64,000 bases of DNA from Streptomyces violaceoruber (GTDB taxonomy: Bacteria; Actinomycetota; Actinomycetes; Streptomycetales; Streptomycetaceae). Each line of letters starts with the position of its first letter. The first letter of the stretch is position 1. This document shows positions 33,360 to 42,096 of this stretch, piece after piece. The stretch covers positions 4,402,001 through 4,466,000 of the forward strand of contig NZ_CP137734.1 of NCBI RefSeq assembly GCF_033406955.1, read 5' to 3'. The notes beneath the pieces are model-generated. The model was not told where the DNA came from. It searched no databases and was given only the letters and a program-made list of their open reading frames with translations. Position numbers and translations under genes: made by a program.

Positions 33360-34987
33360 TCGAACAGAGGTGATCGCGGGCCCCTTTCGGGCGGAAGTCC
33401 GGGCAGTCCCGCCGCCCCGGTGTCCGTGGCGGCTCCCGCCGCGCCCAGGGCGTGCAGGATGCGGGTCAGGTCGGCCGGGGCCGCCGCGAGGCGGACCGGC
33501 TCGCCCGCGTCGTCGAGTTCGGCCACGTGCCAGCCGCGGGGCACGCCGTCGCCGTCGCCGCCGCGCGGACGCCGTACGCCCTTGACGGTGAGCCGGTGCG
33601 CGGGGACGGGCCTCGCCGCGAACCGCCCCGGCCCGGGGTGGGGGACGACGGCGGGCGGGCCGTCGCCGAGCACGACATGGGTGCCGAAGTGGTTCGGGTT
33701 GTAGTCGGTGCTCTCCAGGAAGCGGGCGGTGAGGAACACGTCGCCGGCGGCCTCCCGGGGCACGGCTCCGGTCGCCCCGGCCGTCCCGGTCGACGGGGCC
33801 TTCGTGGCGGCCCGCGGCGGGCGGATCCGGGTCGCGCGCCACGCCAGGACGAGGAGGCCCAAGGTGATCAGGGAGCCCGCGGCCGCCCAGGCGAGGGGCC
33901 CGGGGGAAGCCGGCGGGCCCATGGGGTGGACGTAGCAGAACGGCAGCAGCCACAGCGCGGTGACGACCAGAACGCCCGCGAACGGCAGCGCCGACGGCAG
34001 CACCTCGTCGTCGGGAAGCCGGCGCCCGCGCCGGTGCACCAGCACCCGGGCACCCGGATACCCGGCCGCGAGGGCGAGCCCGGCGGCGAGAACGGCCACC
34101 GAACCGGCGCTGGTGAAGTGCTCGCGCCACACGTGGTGTTCCGCCGCCACCACCCTCACCTGACCGCGCCACAGAGTGAGTTCGACGCGGTCACCGGCCC
34201 GGAACCCCTGGGCGCCCTCCCGCGAGACCGTGAGCCGGTCCACCGGCCGGCCGTCGGTGAAGTAGAGCCGGCTGGGCTGCTTCGCCCGGCCCACCTCGGT
34301 CCGCGCGATCACGGCCGGCCGGGTGGTGAGGCACGCGCCGCGCTCCGCGGACGCCGCCCCGGCGGCGCACGGGACCGCCGAGTCCCACGCCTCCTTCGCA
34401 GCCCCCGTGACCGGGACGAACCACGCGGCCAGCCCGGCCCCCGCGAGCAGCAGCAGGCACAGGAACAGCGGCCCGGCGGCGCCCCGCCCCGCGGTCCGCC
34501 TGGAGATGACGGCGAGATGGTCCGACTCGGGGTTTCCGTGCCGACGGTGCAGGGCGCGCAGCGCGTCCAGCGTCGCGTCGAAGTCCGGCCGGTCGTCCCG
34601 GGATCCGGACACCGGCAGCGGCAGCCGCCGCGTCCGCCCGTCGCGCAGCAGCACACCGACGCGGAAGTACTCCTCCCCGTGCCGCCCGTACTGGATGTGG
34701 ACGCGCAGGTCGGCGATGTCGTCCCACGGCATGCTCCGGTGACGGCGCAGCAGCGAGCCGTAGCGCACGCCGTACGCGTCGGCGCCCACCTCGAGGGTGA
34801 CCCCGTGGAGGAATGCGACGCCGACCAGAGCGGCCAGCAGCCCGCCGCCCACCCACCAGTCCGCGAACGCACCCGAGTACACCAGGCGCCCCGCGGCCAG
34901 GACGGCCCCGGCCGCGCCCACCCCGACGCACACCCACAGGGGCCGCCTGCGCGGGGAGCGGACGCTCACTTCCTGGCCGACGGTCAT
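33356..34987 (-). CDS. Large membrane protein with PH-like N-terminal region
   Basis: A 543-residue protein. After two membrane helices (about residues 18-62) comes a stretch like a bacterial PH domain (LEVGADAYGVRYGSLLRRHRSMPWDDIADLRV). Further helices lie near residues 170-190, 290-310, 330-350 and 360-380, and soluble segments separate them. The C-terminal ~150 residues have a compact beta-rich look (DYNPNHFGTHVVLGDG). I do not recognise a family. It is monocistronic or the first gene before the small membrane protein, and divergent from a sigma gene. Confidence 0.7.
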   Translation of the reverse strand: MTVGQEVSVRSPRRRPLWVCVGVGAAGAVLAAGRLVYSGAFADWWVGGGLLAALVGVAFLHGVTLEVGADAYGVRYGSLLRRHRSMPWDDIADLRVHIQYGRHGEEYFRVGVLLRDGRTRRLPLPVSGSRDDRPDFDATLDALRALHRRHGNPESDHLAVISRRTAGRGAAGPLFLCLLLLAGAGLAAWFVPVTGAAKEAWDSAVPCAAGAASAERGACLTTRPAVIARTEVGRAKQPSRLYFTDGRPVDRLTVSREGAQGFRAGDRVELTLWRGQVRVVAAEHHVWREHFTSAGSVAVLAAGLALAAGYPGARVLVHRRGRRLPDDEVLPSALPFAGVLVVTALWLLPFCYVHPMGPPASPGPLAWAAAGSLITLGLLVLAWRATRIRPPRAATKAPSTGTAGATGAVPREAAGDVFLTARFLESTDYNPNHFGTHVVLGDGPPAVVPHPGPGRFAARPVPAHRLTVKGVRRPRGGDGDGVPRGWHVAELDDAGEPVRLAAAPADLTRILHALGAAGAATDTGAAGLPGLPPERGPRSPLFD

Positions 34988-35154
34988 GCGCGCATGGTGC
35001 CACCGGCCGCGACGCCCCCGCCTGTACGGCTTCCGGCAGTGTTCCGGCCCGCCAGGCTGCCGGGGGCCGGTGCGCGGACGGACCGGCGCCGACGACGCGG
35101 GCTCCTTGTGGCGGAAGGCGGCCGGATGGCACCGTGCAGCCTGACGGGGGAGAC

Positions 35155-35709
35155 ATGCGACCACCAGACGAACCGCGCACCGGCCGGGGTGCGGACACGC
35201 ACGAGTTCGACGCCTTCTACGCCGAGAGCGTCGGCCGGCTCATCGGTCACCTGTACGCGATGACGGGCGACCTCGCCGAGGCACAGGACGTGGTCCAGGA
35301 GGCCTTCGCACGGGCCTGGGAACGGCGGACGGAGCTGGATCTGAACGGTGCCCCCGAGGCGTGGGTGCGCACGGTGGCCTGGCGGCTGGCGGTCAGTCGG
35401 TGGCGGAAGGTGCGCACCGCGCTCGCCTTCGCCCGGCGCCAGGGACCGCCGGCCCCCGTTCCGCCCCCGGAACCGCACCACGTGCTGCTGGTCCAGGCGC
35501 TGCGGCAAATACCCGAGGCGCAGCGACGGGCCGTGGTGCTCCACCACCTGTGCGACCTGACGGTCGAGCAGGTGGCCGCCGAGGTCGGCAGTCCGGTCGG
35601 TACGGTCAAGGCGCAGCTGAGCCGGGGCCGGGCGGCGCTTGCCCGGCTCCTGTCCGACACCGAGCTGGATCCGCGGACGAGTCGCCTGCCGGAGGTGCGA
35701 CATGGCTGA
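35155..35709 (+). CDS. ECF-type RNA polymerase sigma factor
   Basis: A 184-residue SigE-like factor with region 2 (DAFYAESVGRLIGHLYAMTGDLAEAQDVVQEAFARAW) and region 4 (QIPEAQRRAVVLHHLCDLTVEQVAAEVGSPVGTVKAQLSRGRA). ATG 35155 follows GGGGGAGA. It overlaps the next gene by eight bases, and that gene looks like its membrane partner. Confidence 0.93.
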   Translation: MRPPDEPRTGRGADTHEFDAFYAESVGRLIGHLYAMTGDLAEAQDVVQEAFARAWERRTELDLNGAPEAWVRTVAWRLAVSRWRKVRTALAFARRQGPPAPVPPPEPHHVLLVQALRQIPEAQRRAVVLHHLCDLTVEQVAAEVGSPVGTVKAQLSRGRAALARLLSDTELDPRTSRLPEVRHG

Positions 35710-36322
35710 CAGGCCAGGACCGGGCCCAGGAGCGGGGCCAGGACCGCTGCCCGGACTGGAGGAGTCCCTGGCGGACCTCGCCGAGTCGGGCCGCCGGCAC
35801 GCGGCGCCGCCGGCCCCGGAGCGGATCCGGGCGCGCGGCGAGCAGCGCCTGCGCCGCAGGCGGGCCGCACTGGCGTCCGGCGGCGCGCTGCTGGCCGCGG
35901 CGGTGGCCCTGGGCGGCCTGTCGCTGGTCCGGGCCGCCCGGGACCCCGAGCCGCCCGCCGTCCTCCCGACGGCGGCCGCTTCGCCCTTCGTGCCGCCGGT
36001 GCCCGCTCCGGGAGTGGAGTACGCCGAGGAACTGGCCTACGTGTACGACGCGGTGGCGGAGGGCGACACGGTGCGGGTCACCGTCGAGCCGCTGCGCACC
36101 GTGCGGGGCGGGGCGACGCCCACGGGCGAGGTGCACACGCTGACCCTGCCGCGGGGGACGCCGGTCGAAGCACGGCGGCTGTCCGGCGGGAACCCGGCGG
36201 ACCTGCGACTGGACGAGCTGCTGGACCGGCTGGCCGCCGGGCGGAAGTGGGCCTTCGCGATCGACTACGACGGCGAGGGCCGCGTGCACTCGCTGCGGGA
36301 GGCGTACTGGCTCGGCGACTGA
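35702..36322 (+). CDS. Single-pass membrane protein, likely partner of the ECF sigma factor
   Basis: A 206-residue protein with a cytoplasmic N-terminus (LEESLADLAESGRRH, a possible sigma-binding helix), one membrane helix at about 62-82 (LASGGALLAAAVALGGLSLV) and an extracellular C-terminal domain of ~110 residues. It overlaps the sigma gene and so is probably its anti-sigma factor or regulator, but no ZAS motif is seen. The extracellular domain ends much like the lipoprotein encoded next (EGRVHSLREAYW against QGRVTRVQSLY), which hints at relatedness. Confidence 0.75.
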   Translation: MADRPGPGPGAGPGPLPGLEESLADLAESGRRHAAPPAPERIRARGEQRLRRRRAALASGGALLAAAVALGGLSLVRAARDPEPPAVLPTAAASPFVPPVPAPGVEYAEELAYVYDAVAEGDTVRVTVEPLRTVRGGATPTGEVHTLTLPRGTPVEARRLSGGNPADLRLDELLDRLAAGRKWAFAIDYDGEGRVHSLREAYWLGD

Positions 36323-36421
36323 TCCCGCGGGAAAACCCGCATCAGGATGCAACCCGACGGGTGGGCCGGCGCGTAGAGAGTGCGTATCCAGAACGCACCA
36401 CGTCCTTGGGGGGACTTCATC

Positions 36422-36991
36422 ATGCGCGTCGCACACCGCCGGACCACCACCGTCCGCTGCCTCACCGCCCTCACCGCCCTCACCGTCGGCCTGCTGGCCC
36501 TGACCGGCTGCGGCGGACCGGACGACGGACAGGCCGCGGCCGCCGCCACCGCGTCCGTGACCTCGGAGGCGCCTGCCCCGTCGCCGGACGGGACCGCCCC
36601 GAGCACCTCGCCGAGCGCCACCGCGGCGAGCGCCACCGCGGCCCGCTGGGCGGGCACCAAGCAGTTCGTGCAGATCGACGACGCCCGGACCGGCGACGGA
36701 CGGACCTACCTGTCGGTGCGGCCCGCCGAGAAGAAGCCCCACCCCCAGTTCGAGGCATGGGTGATCGTCCCGGGCGAGGGGCCCTACACCGAGGTGAGCA
36801 TGACCGAGGACGCCCAGGTGCTCCTGTCGGTCCCGCTCGGCGACGCGAAGCACCCCGCCGCGTACGCCCAGGACGAGTTCGTCAGCCGCCTGACGGCCCG
36901 GCCCTCCTCGGACCGTGCGCTCCTCGGCTACGACCTGAGCTTCGACGGCCAGGGCCGAGTCACCAGGGTGCAGTCGCTGTACACCCCCTGA
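36422..36991 (+). CDS. Lipoprotein of unknown function
   Basis: A 189-residue lipoprotein with a signal peptide and lipobox LTGC (Cys30), a Ser/Thr/Ala-rich linker to about residue 75, and a globular domain (FVQIDDARTGDGRTYLSVRPAEKK to GQGRVTRVQSLYTP). The ATG at 36422 has GGGGGACTTC before it; the ATG at 36380 gives a longer, unlikely N-terminus. It is separate from, but next to, the sigma/partner pair and may be part of its regulon. Confidence 0.8.
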   Translation: MRVAHRRTTTVRCLTALTALTVGLLALTGCGGPDDGQAAAAATASVTSEAPAPSPDGTAPSTSPSATAASATAARWAGTKQFVQIDDARTGDGRTYLSVRPAEKKPHPQFEAWVIVPGEGPYTEVSMTEDAQVLLSVPLGDAKHPAAYAQDEFVSRLTARPSSDRALLGYDLSFDGQGRVTRVQSLYTP

Positions 36992-36996
36992 CGGCC

Positions 36997-37020
36997 GGGC
37001 GCCGCCTGTCGGCGGCGCCC
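36997..37020. terminator. Bidirectional hairpin terminator
   Basis: A perfect 10-base-pair stem (GGGCGCCGCC with GGCGGCGCCC) and a TGTC loop lie exactly in the 34-base gap between the convergent lipoprotein and modC genes. Confidence 0.85.
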
Positions 37021-37025
37021 ACGCG

Positions 37026-38162
37026 TCAGTCGCGGTAGGCGTGGGTCTGCGTGGCCTTCACCGCGGCCCAGACGGTGGCGCCGGGGTGCAGGTCCAGTTC
37101 GGCGGCGGCGAGCGTGGTCAGGTCGGCGGCGAGGGGGAGGTCACCGGTGAGGTCGGCGCGGATCTGGTCGCCGTGGGTCTCCAGACCGGCCACTTCGCAG
37201 CGCCAGACGTTGCGGGCGCTGGAGCCGGTGGGACGCTCCCGGTGCAGGGTGACGGCGCTGGGCGGGAAGGCGACGAAGGCCGGCCCGGTCAGCTCCTCGG
37301 TGGTCGTGATCGCGGGCCCGCCCTCGAGCCGTACCGTGTGGCCCTCGGCGCGGCCCCGGTAGAGGTTGAGCCCGACCAGGTGGGCGATGTAGTCCGTGCG
37401 CGGACGGCGGGCGGTGTGGGAGGGGGTGCCCTCCTGGACGACGTGGCCGTCCTCGACGACGACGAGGTGGTCGGCGAGGACCATGGCGTCCAGCGGGTCG
37501 TGCGTGACCAGCACGGCGACGGCCTCGAAGTCGGCCAGATGGCGGCGGAGTTGCGCGCGGACGTCGAGGCGGGTGCGGGCGTCGAGGGCCGCGAGCGGTT
37601 CGTCGAGGAGCAGCAGCCGGGGGCGGGTGGCCAGGGCGCGGGCGAGGGCGACGCGCTGGGCCTGGCCGCCGGAGAGCCGGCGCGGTTTGGCGGCGGCGTG
37701 CCCGGCGAGACCCAGGCGCTCCAGCCAGGCGGCGGCCTGCGTCCGGGCCTGCGCCTTGGTCGCGCCCCGGCAGCGCGGCCCGAAGGCCACGTTGTCGAGC
37801 GCGGTCAGGTGCGGGAAGAGCAGGTAGTCCTGGAAGACGACCCCGACCGGCCGGGACTCCGGCGGCGTACGGTCCAACTCCGCGCCGTCGAGCCGCAGAT
37901 GACCGTCCGAGAGCGGGACGAGACCGGCGAGGGCGCGCAGGGCGGTGGTCTTCCCGGCGCCGTTCGGGCCCAGCAGCGCGACGACGTCGCCGGGGGCCGC
38001 GGTCAGGGCCACGTCGAGTCGGAAGCCGCCCCGCTCGACGACGAGCCGCGCGTCGAGCCCTCCGTCGACAGCCCGGTCCCCGGCGGCCGTGCTCGCCCGC
38101 GCGGTGTTCTTCCCGGTGTTCCTACCGGTGTTCTTCCCGGTGTTCTTCTCGGTGTCGGTCAT
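37026..38162 (-). CDS. modC: Molybdate ABC transporter ATP-binding protein
   Basis: A 378-residue ATPase with Walker A GPNGAGKTT, Q-loop FQDYLLFPH, signature LSGGQAQRVALARAL, Walker B LLLLDEPLAALD and a C-terminal TOBE region that binds oxyanion. It powers import of molybdate. The N-terminus has an unusual low-complexity run of K/R-N-T-G units from a 12-base DNA repeat (about 38107-38157). It overlaps modB by ATGA. Confidence 0.93.
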   Translation of the reverse strand: MTDTEKNTGKNTGRNTGKNTARASTAAGDRAVDGGLDARLVVERGGFRLDVALTAAPGDVVALLGPNGAGKTTALRALAGLVPLSDGHLRLDGAELDRTPPESRPVGVVFQDYLLFPHLTALDNVAFGPRCRGATKAQARTQAAAWLERLGLAGHAAAKPRRLSGGQAQRVALARALATRPRLLLLDEPLAALDARTRLDVRAQLRRHLADFEAVAVLVTHDPLDAMVLADHLVVVEDGHVVQEGTPSHTARRPRTDYIAHLVGLNLYRGRAEGHTVRLEGGPAITTTEELTGPAFVAFPPSAVTLHRERPTGSSARNVWRCEVAGLETHGDQIRADLTGDLPLAADLTTLAAAELDLHPGATVWAAVKATQTHAYRD

Positions 38163-39037
38163 GAGGCGGTCATCCAGCGGTCGCGCAGTCCGGCGAGTAC
38201 GGCGACGGACACGGCCAGCAGTACCAGGCTGAGGGCGACGGCCGCCTCCGGGTCGCTCTGCAGGGCGAGGTAGACCGCCAGCGGCATGGTCTGGGTGCGG
38301 CCGGGGAAGTTCCCGGCGAAGGTGATCGTCGCCCCGAACTCGCCGAGTGCCCGCGCCCAGGCCAGCACGGCACCGGCGGCGATCCCGGGCGCGATCAGCG
38401 GCAGCGTGACCCGCCGGAACGCGGTGAAGCGGGAGGCGCCGAGGGTGGTGGCCGCCTCCTCGTAGCGGGGGTCGGCGGCGCGCAGGGTGCCCTCGACGCT
38501 GATGACGAGGAACGGCATCGCCACGAACGCCTCCGCGAGGATCACGCCGGTGGTGGTGAACGGCAGCGTGATCCCGAACCAGGAGTCCAGCCACTGCCCG
38601 ACGACGCCGTTGCGGCCCAGTGCCATGAGCAGGGCGACACCGCCCACCACCGGCGGCAGCACCAGCGGCAGCGTCACCAGGGCCCGGACGAGACCGCGTC
38701 CCGGGAACTCCACTCGGGCCAGCAGCCAGGCCAGCGGTACGCCGATCACCATGCTCACCACGGTCGCCGCCGTGGCGCAGATCAGCGACAGGCGCAGCGC
38801 CTGCCACACCTCGGTGCTGGTCAGCAGCTCGGGCATGCTCGCCCAGGGGGCCCTGATCAGCAGGGCGACGAGGGGGAGCACCAGGAACGCCAGGCCGATC
38901 AGCGCGGGCACGAGCAGCGGCAGCGGAGCACCGCCTTGGACCTGGCGGCGCCGCGACCCGCCCGCGCGCGACCCACCCGTGCGCGACCCGCCCGCGCGGG
39001 GGCCGGCCGAGGCACCGGTCCGGTGCGGAGTGGTCAC
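38159..39037 (-). CDS. modB: Molybdate ABC transporter permease
   Basis: A 292-residue permease with five to six membrane helices and the EAA cytoplasmic loop (EEAATTLGASRFTAFRRVTLPL). It starts with a GTG overlapping the modA stop (GTGA), and the first ~35 residues are a Gly/Ser/Arg-rich tail with repeated GGSR. It forms the channel of the transporter. Confidence 0.93.
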   Translation of the reverse strand: MTTPHRTGASAGPRAGGSRTGGSRAGGSRRRQVQGGAPLPLLVPALIGLAFLVLPLVALLIRAPWASMPELLTSTEVWQALRLSLICATAATVVSMVIGVPLAWLLARVEFPGRGLVRALVTLPLVLPPVVGGVALLMALGRNGVVGQWLDSWFGITLPFTTTGVILAEAFVAMPFLVISVEGTLRAADPRYEEAATTLGASRFTAFRRVTLPLIAPGIAAGAVLAWARALGEFGATITFAGNFPGRTQTMPLAVYLALQSDPEAAVALSLVLLAVSVAVLAGLRDRWMTAS

Positions 39038-39843
39038 GGCGCCGTGAACCCGGCCGCGGTCAGGACTTTCTGCCCCGCGGCGGACCGCACCAGCTCGATG
39101 AACGCCTGGCCGACGTCCGCGTTGGGGGCGTCCTTGAGCAAGGTGATCGGGTAGTCGTTGACGGCCTTCGCCGACTCGGGGAACTCCACGCCCGCCACCT
39201 TGTCACCGGCCGCCTTCACATCCGTCCGGTAGACGACCGCGGCGTCGGCCTCCTTGAGGACCACCTTGTTGAGCGCCGACTTCACGTCCTCCTCGTAGGA
39301 GGCCGGGGTGAGCTTCAGACCGGCGGCGGTGAGCGCCTTCTGGGCGGCGGCTCCGCACGGCACCGTCCTGTCGCACAGGACGACCTTGAGGTCCGATCCG
39401 GTGAGGTCCTTGAGGGAGGCGACCCGGTCCGGGTTGCCGGGCAGGGTGGCGATCTCCAGCCGGTTGCGGACGAAGGCGACCGGCGTCCCGGCGGCGGCAT
39501 CCGCGTCCGTGACGGCCTTCATGGTCCTGGGGCTGGCGGAGGCGAACACGTCGGCCGGTGCCCCGCTGGTGATGCCCGCGGCGAGCGAGTCGCTGCCGCC
39601 GAAGTTGAAGACGACCTCGGTGCCCGGGTGCCGCTTCTCGAACTCCTCGCCCAACTCGGTGAAGCTCTCCGTCAGCGAGGCCGCGGCGAAGACGTTCACG
39701 GTCCCGGACAGCCCGTCCGAACCGCCGCCCGACGAGGCCGCGCCGGAGTCCGACGACGAGCAGGCACTCAGGGCCACCAGCGCGGCGGCACCCGCGCCGG
39801 TCACCTGAAGCGTCCGGCGGATCCGGCGCGCGGAACGGTTCAT
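39034..39843 (-). CDS. modA: Molybdate-binding lipoprotein
   Basis: A 269-residue extracellular binding protein with a lipobox LSAC (Cys28) and the ModA sequence features VNVFAAASLTESF and FNFGGSDSLAAGI, which contribute oxyanion ligands, and ADVFASAS. It captures molybdate (or tungstate) outside the membrane. It heads the modABC operon, with 4-base overlaps throughout. Confidence 0.93.
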   Translation of the reverse strand: MNRSARRIRRTLQVTGAGAAALVALSACSSSDSGAASSGGGSDGLSGTVNVFAAASLTESFTELGEEFEKRHPGTEVVFNFGGSDSLAAGITSGAPADVFASASPRTMKAVTDADAAAGTPVAFVRNRLEIATLPGNPDRVASLKDLTGSDLKVVLCDRTVPCGAAAQKALTAAGLKLTPASYEEDVKSALNKVVLKEADAAVVYRTDVKAAGDKVAGVEFPESAKAVNDYPITLLKDAPNADVGQAFIELVRSAAGQKVLTAAGFTAP

Positions 39844-40019
39844 CACGAGTCCACTCCCGAAGGTCGGGGCCCGAAGGGCAGGGCGAAGGTCAGGGACAGA
39901 ACACACGCCGAGCATACTGCCGCAGATGCAAGCCGAAAGTCTTCTGGTGCTTCGCATGAGCGGGAGCATCGATCTCTTCGCCTGGCATGTGCGTTCGTAC
40001 GGCGCGCTGTCCGGCCGGC

Positions 40020-40415
40020 TCAGGCCCGGTCGACGTGCACGTTCGTCGACTTCACGCGGGCGGTGGCCTCCACCCCGACCTCCAGCCCCAGCTCCTCCAC
40101 GGCCTCCCGGGTCAGCAGTGAGACCAGCCGGTGCGGACCGGCCTGGATTTCCACCTGGGCCGCCACGTCACCGAGCTTGATCGCGGTGACGATGCCGGGG
40201 AAGGCGTTGCGCACCGAGGTCCAGGAGGCGTCCTCCTCACCGCTCCCGCTCTGCGCGAGTTCCACGGAGAAGGCGGCCAGGTCCTTCCCGTCGATGAGCC
40301 GCTTCCCGGCCTCGTCGCGATGGGTCGCCACCCGGCCCGCGTCCGCCCACCGCCGCGCGGTGTCCGGGCTCACGCCGAGCAGCCGGGCCGCCTGGCCGAT
40401 CGTGTATGCCTGCAT
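40020..40415 (-). CDS. HTH plus TOBE-domain molybdate-responsive regulator
   Basis: A 131-residue protein. The N-terminal ~50 residues are an excisionase/MerR-like HTH (YTIGQAARLLGVSPDTARRWADAGRV); the C-terminal half is a TOBE (MopI-like) domain that binds molybdate (RNAFPGIVTAIKLGDVAAQVEIQAG). Such proteins either regulate mod genes or store molybdate. ATG 40415 is the start. It lies upstream of modA on the same strand, with about 180 bases between. Confidence 0.88.
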   Translation of the reverse strand: MQAYTIGQAARLLGVSPDTARRWADAGRVATHRDEAGKRLIDGKDLAAFSVELAQSGSGEEDASWTSVRNAFPGIVTAIKLGDVAAQVEIQAGPHRLVSLLTREAVEELGLEVGVEATARVKSTNVHVDRA

Positions 40416-40556
40416 GGCCGCCAAGATAGATCAGCGGCGGGAGGGGCCGTCACCGTCCCGGGACGGTGACGCGTCCACGGCGTTCCGGGCCCGGGCGGCG
40501 GCCGGCGCGTCGAGACGCCGCGCCGACTCGCCTCCGGACCGGGCGTACCCCTCTTG

Positions 40557-41204
40557 TCACCGACGCCAGAAGAGGTGGTGCGTGACGCCGCTCGGGCTGG
40601 GCACGACCTCCATGTGGTAGCGGTCCAGCAGTTGCTCGGGCGAGTCCCAGAGGCGCAGCCCGGACCCGAGCGTCACCGGCGCGACGGCCACGTGCAGGGT
40701 GTCGACGAGGCCGGCGTCGAGGAACTCCCGGACGGTGGTCACACCGCCGCCGAGCCGGACGTCCTTGCCCCGTGCGGCCTCCCGCGCCTGCGCGAGCACG
40801 GTGGCGGGATCACCGTCCACGAAGTGGAACGTGGTGTCGGAGAGCGTGAACGACGGACGCGCGTGGTGGGTCAGGACGAACACCGGCGTCCGGAACGGCG
40901 GCTCGTCACCCCACCAGCCCTGCCACTCGTGGTCCTGCCACGGGCCGCGCTGGGGCCCGAACTTGTTGCGGCCCATGATCTCGGCGCCGATGTGGTGGCT
41001 GAAGTCCCGGGTGAAGTAGTCGTCGAGGCCCCGGGTGCCGCCCGGCTCGGTGCGGTTGGGCCAGTTCGCCGTGGCACCGGCCCAGGCGAAGAGCTGCCCC
41101 GGATCGACGTCGTGGCCGAAGGGCCGCTCCAGGCTCTGGTCCTCGCCGGCGGCGACGCCGTCGCGCGAGACGGTGAAGTTCTGTACGCGCAGTAGCTGAT
41201 CCAT
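40557..41204 (-). CDS. Dihydrofolate-reductase-like (RibD C-terminal domain) protein
   Basis: A 215-residue RibD_C/DHFR fold protein: FTVSRDGVAAGEDQSLE at the start, IMGRNKFGP in the middle, FVLTHHARP and the cofactor loop KDVRLGGGVTTVREFLDAGLVD. Such proteins reduce small substrates with NADPH; many copies exist in Streptomyces and roles are unknown. ATG 41204 follows GAGGGAAC. It stands between the mod and arsenic regions. Confidence 0.9.
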   Translation of the reverse strand: MDQLLRVQNFTVSRDGVAAGEDQSLERPFGHDVDPGQLFAWAGATANWPNRTEPGGTRGLDDYFTRDFSHHIGAEIMGRNKFGPQRGPWQDHEWQGWWGDEPPFRTPVFVLTHHARPSFTLSDTTFHFVDGDPATVLAQAREAARGKDVRLGGGVTTVREFLDAGLVDTLHVAVAPVTLGSGLRLWDSPEQLLDRYHMEVVPSPSGVTHHLFWRR

Positions 41205-41366
41205 GCGTTCCCTCATCAGGTCCTGTGGGTTCCTGGCGATGCGTCCCACATCAAGATGTCGAACGGGACGCGACGGGATCGACAGCGGCGCGCGAGTACT
41301 TCCGGAAGGCGCCACGGACCCCCCGGGTTTCCGGGCTTCATCCGCCGAACGTGACGCCGGCCCGGC

Positions 41367-41398
41367 CTTCCCGCACAGCAGCGAATCCGTGCGGGAAG
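41367..41398 (-). terminator. Hairpin between the arsC/arsT region and the DHFR-like gene
   Basis: A 10-base-pair stem (CTTCCCGCAC with GTGCGGGAAG) with a 12-base loop stands in the ~260 bases between the arsT stub and the DHFR-like gene. The rest of 41205-41465 holds nothing I recognise. Confidence 0.6.
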
Positions 41399-41465
41399 CC
41401 GGCAGGGTTTCCGACCTCGGTCGTCGTGGCGGGCGCACCGCCGACGAAGGCGGCCGTCGGTACCT

Positions 41466-41582
41466 GGCTCCGCCGAGGACGAGCGGCCGGAGCCGGGCGC
41501 GGGCGGGGTGGAGGGCCGCGGTGCAGCCCGCCGGGCCCGAGCCGATGATGACGACGTTGCGGACGTCCGTGGCCGCGCTCAG
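41466..41582 (-). pseudogene. arsT: Stub of a thioredoxin reductase gene (arsT)
   Basis: On the minus strand, overlapping the arsC stop, about 39 codons read SAATDVRNVVIIGSGPAG, then CTAALHPARARLRPLVLGGA: the FAD-binding N-terminus of a TrxB-type thioredoxin reductase. The normal ATG is CTG here (CTGAGC), the motif tyrosines are replaced, and the homology stops after 'LVLGGA'. In Streptomyces arsenic operons an arsT gene of this kind follows arsC. The remainder has been deleted. Confidence 0.8.
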
Positions 41583-41992
41583 GACTGCGGCCGCGGCGCG
41601 ATCTCCTTGATCAGGCCCTCGACCAGCACCCTGATCTCGTCGCGGATCGGGCGGACGGCCGCGACGCCCTGGCCGGCCGGGTCCGCCAGCTGCCAGTCCA
41701 GGTACCGCTTGCCGGGGAAGACCGGGCAGGTGTCGCCGCAGCCCATGGTGATGCAGACGTCGGACTCCTTGACCGCGTCCACGGTCAGCATCTTCGGCAC
41801 CTCGGCGGAGATGTCGATGCCGACCTCGCGCATCGCCTCGACGGCGGCGGGGTTGACGTTCTCGCCCGGGTTCGAGCCGGCGGAACGGACCTCGACGCGG
41901 TCCCCGGCCAGGTGGGTCAGCCACGCGGCGGCCATCTGCGAGCGGCCGGCGTTGTGGACGCAGACGAAGAGCACGGAAGGCTTGTCGGGCAT
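41579..41992 (-). CDS. arsC: Arsenate reductase, thioredoxin-linked
   Basis: A 137-residue low-molecular-weight-phosphatase-fold reductase: FVCVHNAGRSQMAA carries the nucleophile Cys11 and Arg17 (CX5R), and Cys80, Cys85 and Cys89 lie in VCITMGCGDTCPV, supplying the resolving pair. It reduces arsenate to arsenite with electrons from thioredoxin. ATG 41992 is chosen; a GTG at 42043 is possible. It is divergent from arsR with a shared operator region. The reductase partner arsT is only a stub. Confidence 0.95.
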   Translation of the reverse strand: MPDKPSVLFVCVHNAGRSQMAAAWLTHLAGDRVEVRSAGSNPGENVNPAAVEAMREVGIDISAEVPKMLTVDAVKESDVCITMGCGDTCPVFPGKRYLDWQLADPAGQGVAAVRPIRDEIRVLVEGLIKEIAPRPQS

Positions 41993-42030
41993 CAGGAGGT
42001 CTCTCTGTCTCGCGACGGCATCAGGCGCGC

Positions 42031-42096
42031 ATGACGTCAGCACCCGATGGTGTCAGCCGCCACTGATGTGACAGTATCAGCGCATGATGACGTCAG
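42031..42096. promoter_or_regulatory. arsC/arsR divergent promoter-operator
   Basis: ATGACGTCAG occurs twice, at 42031-42040 and at 42087-42096, each containing the palindrome TGACGTCA. Between them is an inverted repeat CTGAT...ATCAG (42063-42080). CAGTAT in TGTGACAGTATC fits a -10 box only a few bases before the arsR ATG, so arsR is probably leaderless. The layout fits ArsR binding that controls both directions. Confidence 0.65.
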
